Shown: positions 41,443 through 51,402, counted from the first letter of the stretch. The stretch is 64,000 bases of DNA from Closterium sp. NIES-65 (GCA_948144175.1 CANXME010002181.1:1364001-1428000), one strand, 5' to 3'. The notes: a model not told the origin generated them from the letters alone. Made by a program: numbers and translations.

Positions 41443-43481
41443 TTGTGTCTAATCGACCTTGGTCCTGGTCCCCCCCCCAACCTCGGTTGCCCATTAATTG
41501 CAGAAGTGGAAGGCGAGTGGCAGAGTGCTCACTGGGACCCATACGAGCACGCAATAACGGACAACACGGTGTCCATCATGCGAATGCGATTGCGCAACAG
41601 CCTCCATTGGTGGCTATCATGGTGCGACAGCAGTCTTATCCTTTCCATCATTGCCAAAGGGTACTGGCTACCATGGAAGGGCGCAGAGCCTCTCCCCTTC
41701 GAAGCGTCCAATCATGCAGGCGTTCAAGCACACATGGCATTCACCCAAGACGCGGTCAGCGACCTCATCGCGTCAGGCGCCGCGATGCATGTCTCGTCGA
41801 AAGCCGCACTTACGTGCATCAGCCCGCTCAATGTTGTGGAGCAACGAGACAAATGTCGGCTCATCCTTGACCTGCGGAAGGTCAACGCTCACCTCCAAGT
41901 TCCCAAGTTCAAGTACGAAGGCTTGAGTCGGGTCGCGGAAATCATTCGCCCACACGACTGGATGTTCACAATCGATCTCAAGTCAGGCTACCACCACGTC
42001 GAAATCCACCCATCGTGCTGGAAGTTCTTGAACTTTCAATTGGGCGGAAAATTCTATTGCTTCACATCCTTACCTTTCGGCCTGGCAACAGCCCCGTTCG
42101 TCTTCACACAGCTCATTAAGCAACTAGCCAAGAGATGGCGCGCGCGCAGTGCGCGTAATACCATACGTGGATGATCTACTATTCCTCTGCGACTCCGAGG
42201 CGCAAGCTCGTTCGACGTGCATCGAAGTTCTCCACGACTTGTGCATTCGTGATAAATTCTAAGAAATCACACCTGCATCCCGCACATCACTTGTGCTTTT
42301 TGGGGATGGAGCTGGACACGGAACGAGGGATGTTCCTTGTCGGAAAGGATCGGCGCGAACAACTACTGCAGGAGCTCCACCTACTTATACAAAAAGGGCA
42401 ATCGGGTCGCCAAGTGCCGATTCGCAAGATAGCCCGGATCACTGGATTTCTCAGCTCCATGTCGCTCGCGCTGGGCACCACGGCGCGTGCCTTCAGCCAT
42501 GAGCTGCTCCACTTGATCGACTCCGCATGGTCATGGAACTCAAAGGTTTTATTGTCACCAGGAGCGATCGCGGAGATGCTGTTTTGGACAATGCACTTCG
42601 ATCGTTTCAATGGCGCCCCATTCCACCAGAGTCAGCGTTTTGATGCAGTGATACACGTCGACGCGAGCGCACACAGCTGGGGTGCCACCTTGGCCAAGTT
42701 CCCAAGTATATCATGCGAGGCAAGCGAGTGCATGCCACAAGGGCTTCTCCCCACATCTAGTACGCGGCGAGAGCTCGAGGGAGTGCTCTGGGCACTGCGG
42801 ACGTTCGCAACCCAAATCGTGGGTGCTCACGTCCTCGTCCGGGTGGACAACCAGGCAGTCATGTTTATCTTGCACAAGGGGGGATCTCGTCAGGCGGATC
42901 TTACGTCGACATGCCAAGCGATCATCCAGTTCTGCCTCGGCAACACAACACGCCTCGCGATCGAATGGATTTCGAGGGAGCTCAACGCCCATGCGGATGA
43001 CCTATCCAAGATGCAAGATTTTGACGACTACTCCCTACATGCACCTTGGTTTCGCCTCTTGGAACGACGCTGGGGGCCTCAGACAATTGATCTCTTCGCT
43101 AACGTTCGGAATAGTCACGTTCAGCGCTTCTGCTCTAAGATACCGCACCCCGATGCGTTCGCCGTCGACGCATTTTCCATCTCGTGGAAAGGCGAGCGAT
43201 GCTTTGCCTTCCCACCTCCACACTTAATACCCGCTACACTCCGCCACGAGGAACTGACGCAGACAGAACTCACGCTCGTCGTTCCCCAGTGGACCGGAGC
43301 GTCATGGTGGCCGCTTCTTCAACCGTCCACTCAATCGTGGGCTCCAGCAGTAGTAGAGCACCTTTCCCTTGCCCAAGGCAGTCAATGCCTTCGGGCAAGT
43401 TCACACACAGCTGCATTCTCTAGTCTCGGATTGCCTCATAGCCCAATCATTGCTTTGCGTGTAAACTATGCAGTCAAATAA
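41443..43481 (+). pseudogene. DIRS-2 reverse transcriptase/RNase H with two frameshifts around YVDD
   Basis: The first frame (41443-42174) carries CISPLNVVEQRDKCRLILDL, TIDLKSGYHHVEIH and FTSLPFGLATAPFVFTQ. The homologous protein then shifts by +1 near 42150, so that VIPYVDDLLFL (catalytic YVDD at 42164-42175) lies in a frame used by neither flanking ORF. It shifts again by +1 near 42245 into the frame ending at 43481, which holds FVINSKKSHLHP, the RNase H domain (VIHVDASAHSW, TRRELEGVLWAL, VRVDNQAVM, ELNAHADDLSK) and the DIRS C-terminal block (IDLFANVRNSH, AVDAFSISW, FAFPPPHLIPA). DIRS-1 reads through this point in one frame, so the shifts are specific to this copy. The start codon is unresolved (TTG at 41443). 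Confidence 0.88.
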
Positions 43482-43510
43482 CAATTTCTCAATGTGTCAT
43501 TTCAGGACTT

Positions 43511-44545
43511 TTGGCCAAACTAAAGCAACAATTGCTGCACGTAATTAGCCACGTTCGCGCACCATCTACAATCGAGACGTACCAACCTTATTTGCAGAGA
43601 TTTTGCACCTTCTGTACCCAAGTTAAGCTCGAGTTCCTCCCGGCAACCGACCTGACGCTAGCGCTGTATCTCATCCATGCGCTCAACAACAAAGCAACTC
43701 TCTCCGCGATCAACCTCACGTGTTCGGCAGTAGCCTTTGCCCACCGCATGACAGGCGAAACCTCCCCCACCGCCGGCCCACTCACCCTGCAAGTGCGAGA
43801 GTTCGCCAAGAGACATGGTCCCCGGCCTACAAGGACCAAAGAGCCCATATCTCTTCATCAAGTGCACGACATGGCTCGTCCCTTCCTCGAATCATCAACT
43901 CCTGCGGAATACCAAAAAGGATTGATTCCTCTTCTCATGTTTTCGGCATTCTTGCGCTACTCCGACCTCATCTCGCTCCAATGGAGTGATGTACAGTTCG
44001 AGGAGAAGGCAATGTGGTTGCTCATCCCGCACTCCAAGACGGACCAGGAGGAGAGGGGAGTCTGGATCCCCGTGGCGGCAATTCCAGGCCCATACTGCCC
44101 GGTGAGGTGCACGCGCGCATTCATACACATCGCAGGCCTCACAAAGGTGCCACATGGACCACTGATAAGGGTTTTCCCAAAGAACTCGCAAGCCACACCG
44201 AACGACAAATCGCCATCCTACGTTACGATCAGAAACTGGTGCCTCGCAGCCGGCAGGCAAGCTGGACTGGATGTCGCGCACATCGGAACCCACTCATTCC
44301 GCAAAGGCGCAGCGACTGCGGCGGCAAGCCTCGGAGTTCCTGACCGGCTCTTCAAACGCATGGGCCGATGGCGCAGCGACAGCGCGAAGGAGTTGTACGT
44401 TACAATCGCGCAGGATCAGCTCATCTCCCTCTCTACGCAATTGCAGGATCCTTCGACGGCTCCCTCGCCCGCTACGCATCAGCTATCCATCGAACGCCAC
44501 CGCCAGCCCCGACTGCACTTGCCTCAGAAGACCCATATGAAATGA
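43511..44545 (+). CDS. DIRS-2 tyrosine recombinase
   Basis: The 344-codon ORF matches the phage-integrase/tyrosine recombinase fold. It has an N-terminal SAM-like DNA-binding segment (PSTIETYQPYLQRFCTFC) and a catalytic domain with the first Arg in FSAFLRYSDLISLQW, the HxxR box in GTHSFRKGAATAAAS, a downstream RMGRWRSDSAKE and the nucleophile Tyr in ELYVTIAQD. The R-HxxR-Y set is complete. The enzyme would insert circular element cDNA by strand exchange. The frame has no ATG near its start; the first codon is TTG, and a splice-acceptor-like tract ending TTTCAG (43501-43505) precedes it. Expression by splicing or as a fusion with RT is therefore likely but not shown. The last codons run into the 44531-44650 palindrome. 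Confidence 0.88.
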   Translation: MAKLKQQLLHVISHVRAPSTIETYQPYLQRFCTFCTQVKLEFLPATDLTLALYLIHALNNKATLSAINLTCSAVAFAHRMTGETSPTAGPLTLQVREFAKRHGPRPTRTKEPISLHQVHDMARPFLESSTPAEYQKGLIPLLMFSAFLRYSDLISLQWSDVQFEEKAMWLLIPHSKTDQEERGVWIPVAAIPGPYCPVRCTRAFIHIAGLTKVPHGPLIRVFPKNSQATPNDKSPSYVTIRNWCLAAGRQAGLDVAHIGTHSFRKGAATAAASLGVPDRLFKRMGRWRSDSAKELYVTIAQDQLISLSTQLQDPSTAPSPATHQLSIERHRQPRLHLPQKTHMK

Positions 44546-44650
44546 TAACGCTGCCTTTGCCAGTCAGCCTAAGTACACTTTCACAATATACACATTGTGA
44601 AAGTGTATTTAGGCTGACTGGCAAAGGCAGCGTTATCATTTCATATGGGT
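44531..44650. repeat. 120-bp near-perfect palindrome (57-bp arms, 6-nt loop)
   Basis: The left arm is 44531-44587 and the right arm 44594-44650, with one mismatch (C against T) and the loop ATACAC. The outer arm motif ATGAAATGATAA and the inner motif TGAAAGTGTA both also occur at the outer end of the left ITR (35016-35041). It lies between the recombinase and the right ITR. That is where DIRS elements carry an internal complementary region, but a small inserted palindromic element is also possible. Confidence 0.9.
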
Positions 44651-44716
44651 TGTAGTACATCGTTCTCGTCTTATATATGTCTACATAACAGCATACACAA
44701 ATGGGTGGGCGGGTGG

Positions 44717-44904
44717 GAAATTAGAACTACAATTCTGAAAATGAAAACGTGGGTGGGGACGAATGTCCCCACGTCCCTCTTTTTTAGGCAAAAGAGGGTG
44801 AGTAGCGCTTCGGCGCTACCTTTGCTGTGTTGGCCACGTACCCCTTTTCACAATACAAAATTTTAGAAAGTGTTACATTTCATTACACTTTCAAAAATGA
44901 TCAT
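44717..44904 (-). repeat. Right inverted terminal repeat of DIRS-2 (188 bp)
   Basis: It is the reverse complement of 35021-35208 and the same length. It includes the three hairpins; the middle loop differs (TTTT in place of CCTA on the respective strands). Confidence 0.93.
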
Positions 44905-45178
44905 ATTTATAGCACCCAAACACTTATAGCGGGGTTGTGGCCGTTTGCCGTCCTGCCGAAAATTGGCGGGTTTTGCTATTCGGCGGCTATTGTTGACGGC
45001 TGCTCAGAGGGCCTTCCTGGGATGGGGCCCCAACCGACGTTCCACCAGCAACAGTGCGCTGAGCGCCTGTGGCATGGCAGCAAAGGGGGGGTTGATCTGG
45101 ACTGGACATCGCTCGAGTTGGAATGACACGTGCAGTGTCTCCTCTCGTCTCATATTCCCCACTCCTCTCATACCCCCC
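44905..45178. other. Spacer between DIRS-2 and Copia-C, no gene seen
   Basis: This is 274 bp of unique-looking sequence. Its last 30 bp (CATATTCCCCACTCCTCTCA) belong to the pyrimidine-rich repeat family seen at 16660-17000. Confidence 0.7.
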
Positions 45179-45310
45179 TGTGAAGAAAGGAACGTGAATG
45201 AAATGACTATGAATGAAGTGAGTACAAATAGGAAACCCTAGTTGGGTTGTACCCCCTATGGGATACCCCACTATAGCCTACACAAATAAGTAAGCTATAA
45301 TATTCTGACA
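45179..45310 (-). repeat. 3' LTR of Copia-C (132 bp)
   Basis: On the minus strand it starts TGTCAGAATATTATAG and ends TTCTTCACA. It differs from the 5' copy by a single A/T difference (GAATGAAGTG against GAATGATGTG on the + strand). Confidence 0.95.
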
Positions 45311-45522
45311 CACCCCCATAGGCAAAGTGGGGGAGAACAAGGGGTCACAAGACCAGTCAAGCAAAACAAAGCAAAGCTCAGGGTGGATCACAAAGTCACC
45401 ACGCATTTCGAGCACAAGTTCAAGGGCCACAAGGCCAGTTCACATGCAAGACCATATATAGAGATATACAAGAGTCAAGCAAGCAAGAGCAAGAGTATAT
45501 ATAGGTCAAGGTACAAGCAAGG

Positions 45523-48500
45523 TCAAGAAGTGAGCAAGTGAGGCAAGACAGGCACAAGGCCCAGCTGCGTGCAACAACGCTGATGATCACAAGGCGCAAG
45601 TGCCTTGGTGAAGACATCAGCAGTGTTGGCCTCAGAGGCCACGTACGCAAGTTGCAACTGTCCACGCTGCTGTAGCTCACGAGCAAGAAAGTAGCGGAGA
45701 GCAATGTGCTTTGTCCTGTGCTCCAGTCGCTGCTCTCGACACAAGGCCAGCATGGCCTTGTTGTCTACGTACAGGACTGGAGGAGAACGAGGCGGCTCTC
45801 CAAGGTCGGTCAATAGGTAGGTGAGCCAGCGTAACTCCTGTGCAGCCATAGCCCCGGCGTAGATCTCAGCCTCACAACTGGAGCCGAGAACAGAAGACGA
45901 GCGGGTAGCCCGCCACGAAACAGAGCCGGAACCAAGGCTGAAGGTGTAACCCTGTGACGACCGCTGCGTAGCCTGGTCGTCAGCCCAAGAAGCGTCCGCG
46001 TGCCCAGTGAGGACCACTGGACTGCGCCCTCCAAGCACTAGCCCCATGCCCGACGTACTGCACAAGTAGCGCAACACCCTCTTCGCTGCAGCCATGTGCT
46101 CTGGTCGGTGTCTCCCAGGAGCAACATAGCGTGCGAGAATGCTAAGAGGGTATGCAAGGTCAGGTCGTGTGCAGGTCATCAGGTACATGAGGCAGCCAAC
46201 AAGCTCTGCATACGGGCCACTCGACTCTACGGACTCATCCGAAGGCAGAGCTGAGAGCGAGTGGCGAGTAGGCAGAGGAGTGGCCTGAGGCGAGGAGTAC
46301 GTGAACCCGAAGCGCTGAAGGACCTGCTGCACCATGTGTGACTGAGTCAGGGTAATGGTGCGGCGTGCTCTGTCCCGGGTGATCTGCAAGCCAAGGTAGC
46401 TGCGCAGTTCACCCAGGTCAGTGCACGTGTGTCTCTTCTGCAGCTCGGACTTCACGTAGGCGAGTCCAGCAGTGTAAGCTGTGGCAAAGACCAAGTCGTC
46501 GACGTACACGAGGATGTAGAACGGCGGCAGAGAGGTGTCGGTGCGCAGAAACAGCGACGGGTCGGCAGTAGAAGGAGCAAACCCAAGTGCCGCCAGCGTA
46601 GTCCTCAGTGTGTCATGCCACTCACGTGGCGCCTGGCGGAGACCGTAGACTGGACGCCGGAGACTCCACTGGGTACCAGGAGGGAAAGACCCAGTGAAGT
46701 CAGGTGGGCGACGCAGCCAGATCTCCTCGTGCAGGCTGCCCTGCAAGAAAGCTGTGCTGAAGTCGAGAGAGTGCAGCTCGTAGTCACGGTGAGCAGCAAC
46801 GTGCAGCAGTACCCGAAGAGTGGTCATCTTCGGGGTGGGGGAGAAGGTCTGAAAGTAGTCAACCCCCTGCCGCTGACTGAAGCCACGAGCCACGTAACGC
46901 GCCTTGAAGACAGGCGGAGAACCCGGCGGCCGCTTCACCCTGAAGATCCACATGCCACTGACGATGTTCGCCCCAGGAGGGGGGACAGCGTCAACGTAGG
47001 TGCCTGTGGACTTCCAGGAAGCCATCTCTGCATCCATAGCTGCCTGCCACTGAGAGGAGTAGGGACCCTCTATCGCCTCCGCGTAAGAGCGCGGAGTCGG
47101 GATGTCTAGTGCATCCGGGTCTCCCTCAGGGGCTAGCAGTACAGACGCGAGATGAGGTGAAGCAGCGGCCAGACACAGGAACTCCTCCTGCCTGTCCTCA
47201 AGGACGTCCGTGCCAAGGGCACACTCACCCCCGACGGACGGAGGACAGGCAGACTCAGACTCAGCGACAAGACTAGCAGCGTAGTCTAGACGACAGTGCG
47301 CAGCAAAGTCGACGAGCTCAGTGACAAGGGCAGACGCAGCAGAAGACTCGAAAGAAGGGTCAGTGACAGCAGTAGCAAGGAGACGCGTGACAGTAGGACT
47401 GGCAGCACGAAGAGAGTCCGACTCCGGGTCGGCAAGAGCAGGAAGAGAGGAAGCAGGAGGAGAAGGCAAAGGGGCACGCAGGGGAGCAGTAGACGGACGC
47501 AGAGACATCCGGTGCGTGCCAGGGACAGGAGGAGGACGCTGACGCGAACCGCGACCACTAGCGCGCGCAGTACGAACAGGCGACGCAGGACGAGACGCAA
47601 ACTCACGACGCTCAGTAAGACCTCCAGTCGGACCAGCGTAGGGAGAAGGAGCAGGCAAAGGGGAGGCAGGCTGTAGCTGTGACTGTGACGAGACAGGCTG
47701 TGGACCCTCTAAGGGAGGAGGAGGAGGACCAGGAGAAGGTGTAAGACCAAGAACCTGCTGCAGGAGCGGAACGAAGTACGCTCGGGGCCGCGCGGCGACA
47801 CCAGAAACAGCAGGGACAGCACCAGTACCCCCAGCAGGAGTACCCGCTCCAGCAGCACCTCCAGCAGCACCTCCAGTAGCTCCAGAACCTCCAGCAGCAC
47901 CACCAGGAGCACTGCCAGTCGGACCGCCAGCGGCAGTCTCAGCGCCAACACCCTCAGCAGCACCAGCTCCAGGAGAACCCTCAGACCCAGCAGCTCTAGC
48001 ACCCACAGTACGAGCACCTCCGGGACGCTCGGCAGCAGTACCCTCTGCAGCCGAAGAACCTCCAATACCAGCAGCACGCCTCCAGCGCCGGGCAAACCAC
48101 TCACGCAGCTCCTGTGGGGAGAGTGGCTCTCGGCGAGACGAAGCACCTCCAGGCGGAGCACCCCCAGTCTCAGCACCCCCAGGCTCAGCACCCCCAGGCT
48201 CAGCACCCCCAGGCTCAGCACCCCCAGGCTCAGCACCCCTAGGCTCAGCACCCTCAGGCGTAGCACCTCCAGTCCCAGCACCCCCAGGCTCAGCTCCCGC
48301 AGCAGCACCAGAGTCACCAGTGACCTCGACAGGCTCGACCGCGTCTACCTGGGACACACCTGAAGGGGCAGGACCCTGAGGGGGGAGTGGGTCTACCGGG
48401 GGGGGACCTGGTACCAAGAAGAGCGGGGGCAGGGGGAGGGACGGAGTGTGGTAGGGGAAGAGGCGGTAGTAGGGTACCGACTCGTCGAACGTGACGTCCT

Positions 48501-51378
48501 GGGAGGACAGAACACGTCGAGAGGTGGGGTGGTAGAACTGCCACCCAGGGGCGTCGGGGGGGAATCCCAGGAAGACGCAGGGAGCAGCGCGAGGGGACAG
48601 CTTGTCCGCAGACAAGTCGCGGACAAACGCCCGAGATCCCCAGACCCGGAACGCCGACGCATCGCCAACCTTCCCCGTCCACAGCAGGGCTGGGGAGGTC
48701 TCCGGCCTGGAGACCCTGGGGTGGAGGTTGATCTGATGCGCTGCGTACCTGACCGCAAACGGCCACAGAAAATGGGGGGCAGCCGCATGCATCATGGACG
48801 TACGAGCGACGTCCATGACCATGCCAATGCGGCGCTCTGCAATCCCATTTTGCTGCGGGGAGTCCGGAAGCGTGAAGGTCTGGCGGATGCCTCGCGCACG
48901 ACAGTAGGCACGCAGAAGGCCAGAGGAGAACTCTCCGCCTCTGTCCGAGTGCAGACGCAACACAGGAAAGTCCGAGCCAAAGCTCTGCCTGAGCTGGAGA
49001 CGATCTGCGCGGATCCAGTCGATCAGCACCTCAGTGACATCACCCTTGCTGCGCAAGGGGAAGACTGTGGTGTAACGCGAGTAGTCGTCAACCACCAACA
49101 GGAAGTAGCGCTCATGACCGAGTCCACGGACGCGGGCAGGGCCCCACACGTCCATGTGAAGCGTCTGCAACGGAGCCTCTGTCGGAGGAAACTGGGAGGA
49201 GTGAGGGGCAGCACGCTGGCGCCCCTCGACACAGGGGACACAGGCAGGGCCAGGGCCCTGAGGAAGGGGAGGTAGAGACCGGGGGAGACCAGACACAAGA
49301 AGACGGGAGGCCATGCCTCTGAGCCGAAGCAGAGAGGGGTGGCCAAGGCGGTGGTGCCAGAGGAGGGTCTCGTGAGACAGACGGCGACACGAACAGGGGG
49401 CAGACTCAGGACCAGACCTGGACGCTGCAGCAAACACCTGACCAGACAAAGGGACTCTACCAGACTCAGCACCTGGAGGAGAAGCAGTGGTCAGTGTGTA
49501 CAGGCTCGACCCTGGCTGACGTGTAAACGTAGCCAGGTGACGACCCGTGCTAGCCTCTGTGCAGTGCGTCACTCGCTGACGAGCAGGGGTGAACTGGTGG
49601 ACTCCCGCATCCTGTAGGTCAGCACCACTCACCAAGTTCGTAGAGAACGAGGGGAGGTAGAGACCAGACAGGGTGCCAGAGGGAGCCGCCGGACACGGGA
49701 GGACTGTGGAGAAGCGAGACAGGACAGGACCCCCAGAGGGGTCAGCCAGGGAAACCGCAACCGGCCGACTAAGCGGCGTAAGTGTGGTGCGGTCCCGAAA
49801 GAAAGAGCGAGACGCTCCAGAGTCAAGAGTGAAGGTGTGGGAGGCCGAAGCCGACGAAGTACCTGAGAGCGCAGACGCACTAGTACCTGAGAGCACAGAC
49901 GCACTGGCACCTAGAGCAGAAGCCTCACCGGCACCTGGAGCAGCAGTACCAATGCCCGGGTCGGGCGGGAAACACCGGTAACAGTCACCCTCATCACTAA
50001 TGGTCACAGCATACATGGCAGCAAGGATAGCATCAAAATCAAGATCAAAGATAGCTACACCAGCCCTAGACAGCTCTCCCCAGCGGGGGATCTCCGCGGC
50101 CTCCGGGAACTGCTGACGCCAAGCGTCCGTCAGGCGGCCAAAGCAGCGCTGGGCGGGGTGGGCACCCCCACACTGCTCTCCAGTGCGGTCGCCAGTGCGG
50201 AGAACGTAGGTGCAGGGACCAAAACCCCCACCGCGCTGACGTTGCGTGTACCACTCACGGAGCTGCTGAGGGGTGGGGAAGTCGCGAGAACGCTGCTGCT
50301 GCTGCTGCTGCTGCTGGCGCTGACCGCCACCAGTGCCGCTCCGCTGCGAAGCTCCACTCCGACCACCTCCACCTCCGCCACCCCCGCCTCCGCCTCCACC
50401 GCCCCCGCCTCCGCCTCCACCGCCGCCACCTCCGCCACCTCCGCTACCACCGCCACCGCCGCCGCCACTCCCGCCTCCACTGCCGCCACTAGCACCCCCA
50501 CCCCCGCTACCACCTCCACCGCCACCCCCACTCCCTCCGCCGCCTCCACCTCCACCGCCACCGCCCCCACTGGTCCCACCCGCTCCCTTGCCCCCCTTGC
50601 CCTTGCCAGAGCGGCGTCTCCCGCTAGGGGCAGACGCCGCACCGACCGACTCAAGACCAACAAGGTCGGCCGCAGCGGCAGAGGCGACAGAGGGCAGGAG
50701 AGGGGAAGGAGAACACCCCTCAAAGATGGGGGCGCGGGGGTCACCTCGAGAGGCTCCTACAGCAACTATGCTCTTCTCTGCTGCAAGGAGGGCCTTCTCG
50801 AGGCTGTCGACTGTGAGGGTGGTGGGACAGACCGCGAGGAAGTGGTCCCGGACTACACGAAGGGAGTCAGGGAGGCGAGTGACTAAGAAGTAGAGAGTGA
50901 TGTACATGGGGGGGGGGTTCTTGGCGCAGAAGTCAGCAGGAAGCGCAGCGCGGTAGCGAGTGTCACTAGTGCGGAGGTGCGTGATGAGATCAGCGACAGT
51001 GGGAAAGGCGGCAAGGTCAGGGAAGAGGAAGGGGAGCATGAGGCGGCTCAGTGCAGCAGTGGCAGGGGAGGAGTAGCGCGCAACTACAGCGTCGTACAAG
51101 GTCTGAGCACTCTTGTACTGGCTAAAGTGCGCGCGCTCAGCGGTAGGCAGGTGGCGACGCACAGCAAGACGTGCAACAGCATCGCGCGTGGCCCACTGAG
51201 AGCGAACAGTGGCGTCAGCATCAGCAGCAGGGGCAGGGACGGCGCTAGAGGTGAGGTCAAAGAGAGACAGACCGTCGGCCCTGTCGCACTGTAAAAACAG
51301 CTGCAGGTCGTCGAGCCAGACCTCAAAGTCAATGGCTCGACCCTCAGCGTCAAAAGCGAGGACACTGGGTGTAGCCAT
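45523..51378 (-). CDS. Copia-C Gag-Pol polyprotein
   Basis: The ORF has 1951 codons and no interruption, from ATG 51378 (MATPSVLAF). Domains by residue are: copia Gag (1-250); a Gly-rich tract (about 260-340); a Cys/His box CX13CX3HX4C (about 390-413); aspartic protease LDSGAS (about 519-524); pre-integrase HHCC (about 667-717); DDE integrase (Asp744, Asp813, Glu849, 35 residues between the last two); a 450-residue Pro/Ala/Gly linker with AEPGG repeats (about 1025-1085); reverse transcriptase (about 1480-1690, YVDD at 1626); and RNase H (about 1790-1930). It provides particle, maturation, cDNA synthesis and integration functions. It is longer than typical plant copia polyproteins of about 1300-1450 residues because of the Gly tract and linker. 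The extension to 51402 lacks an ATG. Confidence 0.96.
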   Translation of the reverse strand: MATPSVLAFDAEGRAIDFEVWLDDLQLFLQCDRADGLSLFDLTSSAVPAPAADADATVRSQWATRDAVARLAVRRHLPTAERAHFSQYKSAQTLYDAVVARYSSPATAALSRLMLPFLFPDLAAFPTVADLITHLRTSDTRYRAALPADFCAKNPPPMYITLYFLVTRLPDSLRVVRDHFLAVCPTTLTVDSLEKALLAAEKSIVAVGASRGDPRAPIFEGCSPSPLLPSVASAAAADLVGLESVGAASAPSGRRRSGKGKGGKGAGGTSGGGGGGGGGGGGSGGGGGGGSGGGGASGGSGGGSGGGGGGGSGGGGGGGGGGGGGGGGGGGGGGGGGGGRSGASQRSGTGGGQRQQQQQQQQRSRDFPTPQQLREWYTQRQRGGGFGPCTYVLRTGDRTGEQCGGAHPAQRCFGRLTDAWRQQFPEAAEIPRWGELSRAGVAIFDLDFDAILAAMYAVTISDEGDCYRCFPPDPGIGTAAPGAGEASALGASASVLSGTSASALSGTSSASASHTFTLDSGASRSFFRDRTTLTPLSRPVAVSLADPSGGPVLSRFSTVLPCPAAPSGTLSGLYLPSFSTNLVSGADLQDAGVHQFTPARQRVTHCTEASTGRHLATFTRQPGSSLYTLTTASPPGAESGRVPLSGQVFAAASRSGPESAPCSCRRLSHETLLWHHRLGHPSLLRLRGMASRLLVSGLPRSLPPLPQGPGPACVPCVEGRQRAAPHSSQFPPTEAPLQTLHMDVWGPARVRGLGHERYFLLVVDDYSRYTTVFPLRSKGDVTEVLIDWIRADRLQLRQSFGSDFPVLRLHSDRGGEFSSGLLRAYCRARGIRQTFTLPDSPQQNGIAERRIGMVMDVARTSMMHAAAPHFLWPFAVRYAAHQINLHPRVSRPETSPALLWTGKVGDASAFRVWGSRAFVRDLSADKLSPRAAPCVFLGFPPDAPGWQFYHPTSRRVLSSQDVTFDESVPYYRLFPYHTPSLPLPPLFLVPGPPPVDPLPPQGPAPSGVSQVDAVEPVEVTGDSGAAAGAEPGGAGTGGATPEGAEPRGAEPGGAEPGGAEPGGAEPGGAETGGAPPGGASSRREPLSPQELREWFARRWRRAAGIGGSSAAEGTAAERPGGARTVGARAAGSEGSPGAGAAEGVGAETAAGGPTGSAPGGAAGGSGATGGAAGGAAGAGTPAGGTGAVPAVSGVAARPRAYFVPLLQQVLGLTPSPGPPPPPLEGPQPVSSQSQLQPASPLPAPSPYAGPTGGLTERREFASRPASPVRTARASGRGSRQRPPPVPGTHRMSLRPSTAPLRAPLPSPPASSLPALADPESDSLRAASPTVTRLLATAVTDPSFESSAASALVTELVDFAAHCRLDYAASLVAESESACPPSVGGECALGTDVLEDRQEEFLCLAAASPHLASVLLAPEGDPDALDIPTPRSYAEAIEGPYSSQWQAAMDAEMASWKSTGTYVDAVPPPGANIVSGMWIFRVKRPPGSPPVFKARYVARGFSQRQGVDYFQTFSPTPKMTTLRVLLHVAAHRDYELHSLDFSTAFLQGSLHEEIWLRRPPDFTGSFPPGTQWSLRRPVYGLRQAPREWHDTLRTTLAALGFAPSTADPSLFLRTDTSLPPFYILVYVDDLVFATAYTAGLAYVKSELQKRHTCTDLGELRSYLGLQITRDRARRTITLTQSHMVQQVLQRFGFTYSSPQATPLPTRHSLSALPSDESVESSGPYAELVGCLMYLMTCTRPDLAYPLSILARYVAPGRHRPEHMAAAKRVLRYLCSTSGMGLVLGGRSPVVLTGHADASWADDQATQRSSQGYTFSLGSGSVSWRATRSSSVLGSSCEAEIYAGAMAAQELRWLTYLLTDLGEPPRSPPVLYVDNKAMLALCREQRLEHRTKHIALRYFLARELQQRGQLQLAYVASEANTADVFTKALAPCDHQRCCTQLGLVPVLPHLLTS

Positions 51379-51402
51379 GACGACGACAGTGGAGCAGTGC
51401 AA

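Larger units (their letters stand above)
35021..44904 (+). mobile_element. DIRS-2: DIRS-type retrotransposon with inverted terminal repeats, carrying a nested hAT element
   Basis: Terminal inverted repeats of 188 bp (35021-35208 and 44717-44904) enclose a leader interrupted by hAT-2, zinc-knuckle gag (39430-40711), a poly(A) run and GA array, RT/RNase H (41443-43481), a tyrosine recombinase (43511-44545) and a 120-bp palindrome. Gag-RT/RNase H-YR with inverted terminal repeats is the DIRS architecture, in which a recombinase inserts a circular cDNA without target duplication. Consistent with this, no duplication is seen at the ends. Without hAT-2 and one 8-bp duplication it is about 5.8 kb. 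Frameshifts in gag and RT make this copy non-autonomous. Confidence 0.88.

Noticed and set aside
43461-43510. A mini-intron joining DIRS-2 RT to the recombinase
   Set aside because: A donor-like GTAAAC (43461) and acceptor-like TTTCAG (43505) exist. Joining them leaves RT in the wrong frame for the recombinase and meets a stop, so I could not support a spliced fusion.
35021-44904. A composite element in which a hAT transposase is a regular gene of a DIRS retrotransposon
   Set aside because: The two loci with both genes first suggested this. In DIRS-2 the hAT has its own TIRs and an 8-bp duplication within the DIRS leader. At the other locus the hAT gene is divergent from DIRS-1 and outside it, and DIRS-1 has no insertion at that leader site. 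Nesting and adjacency explain the pattern.
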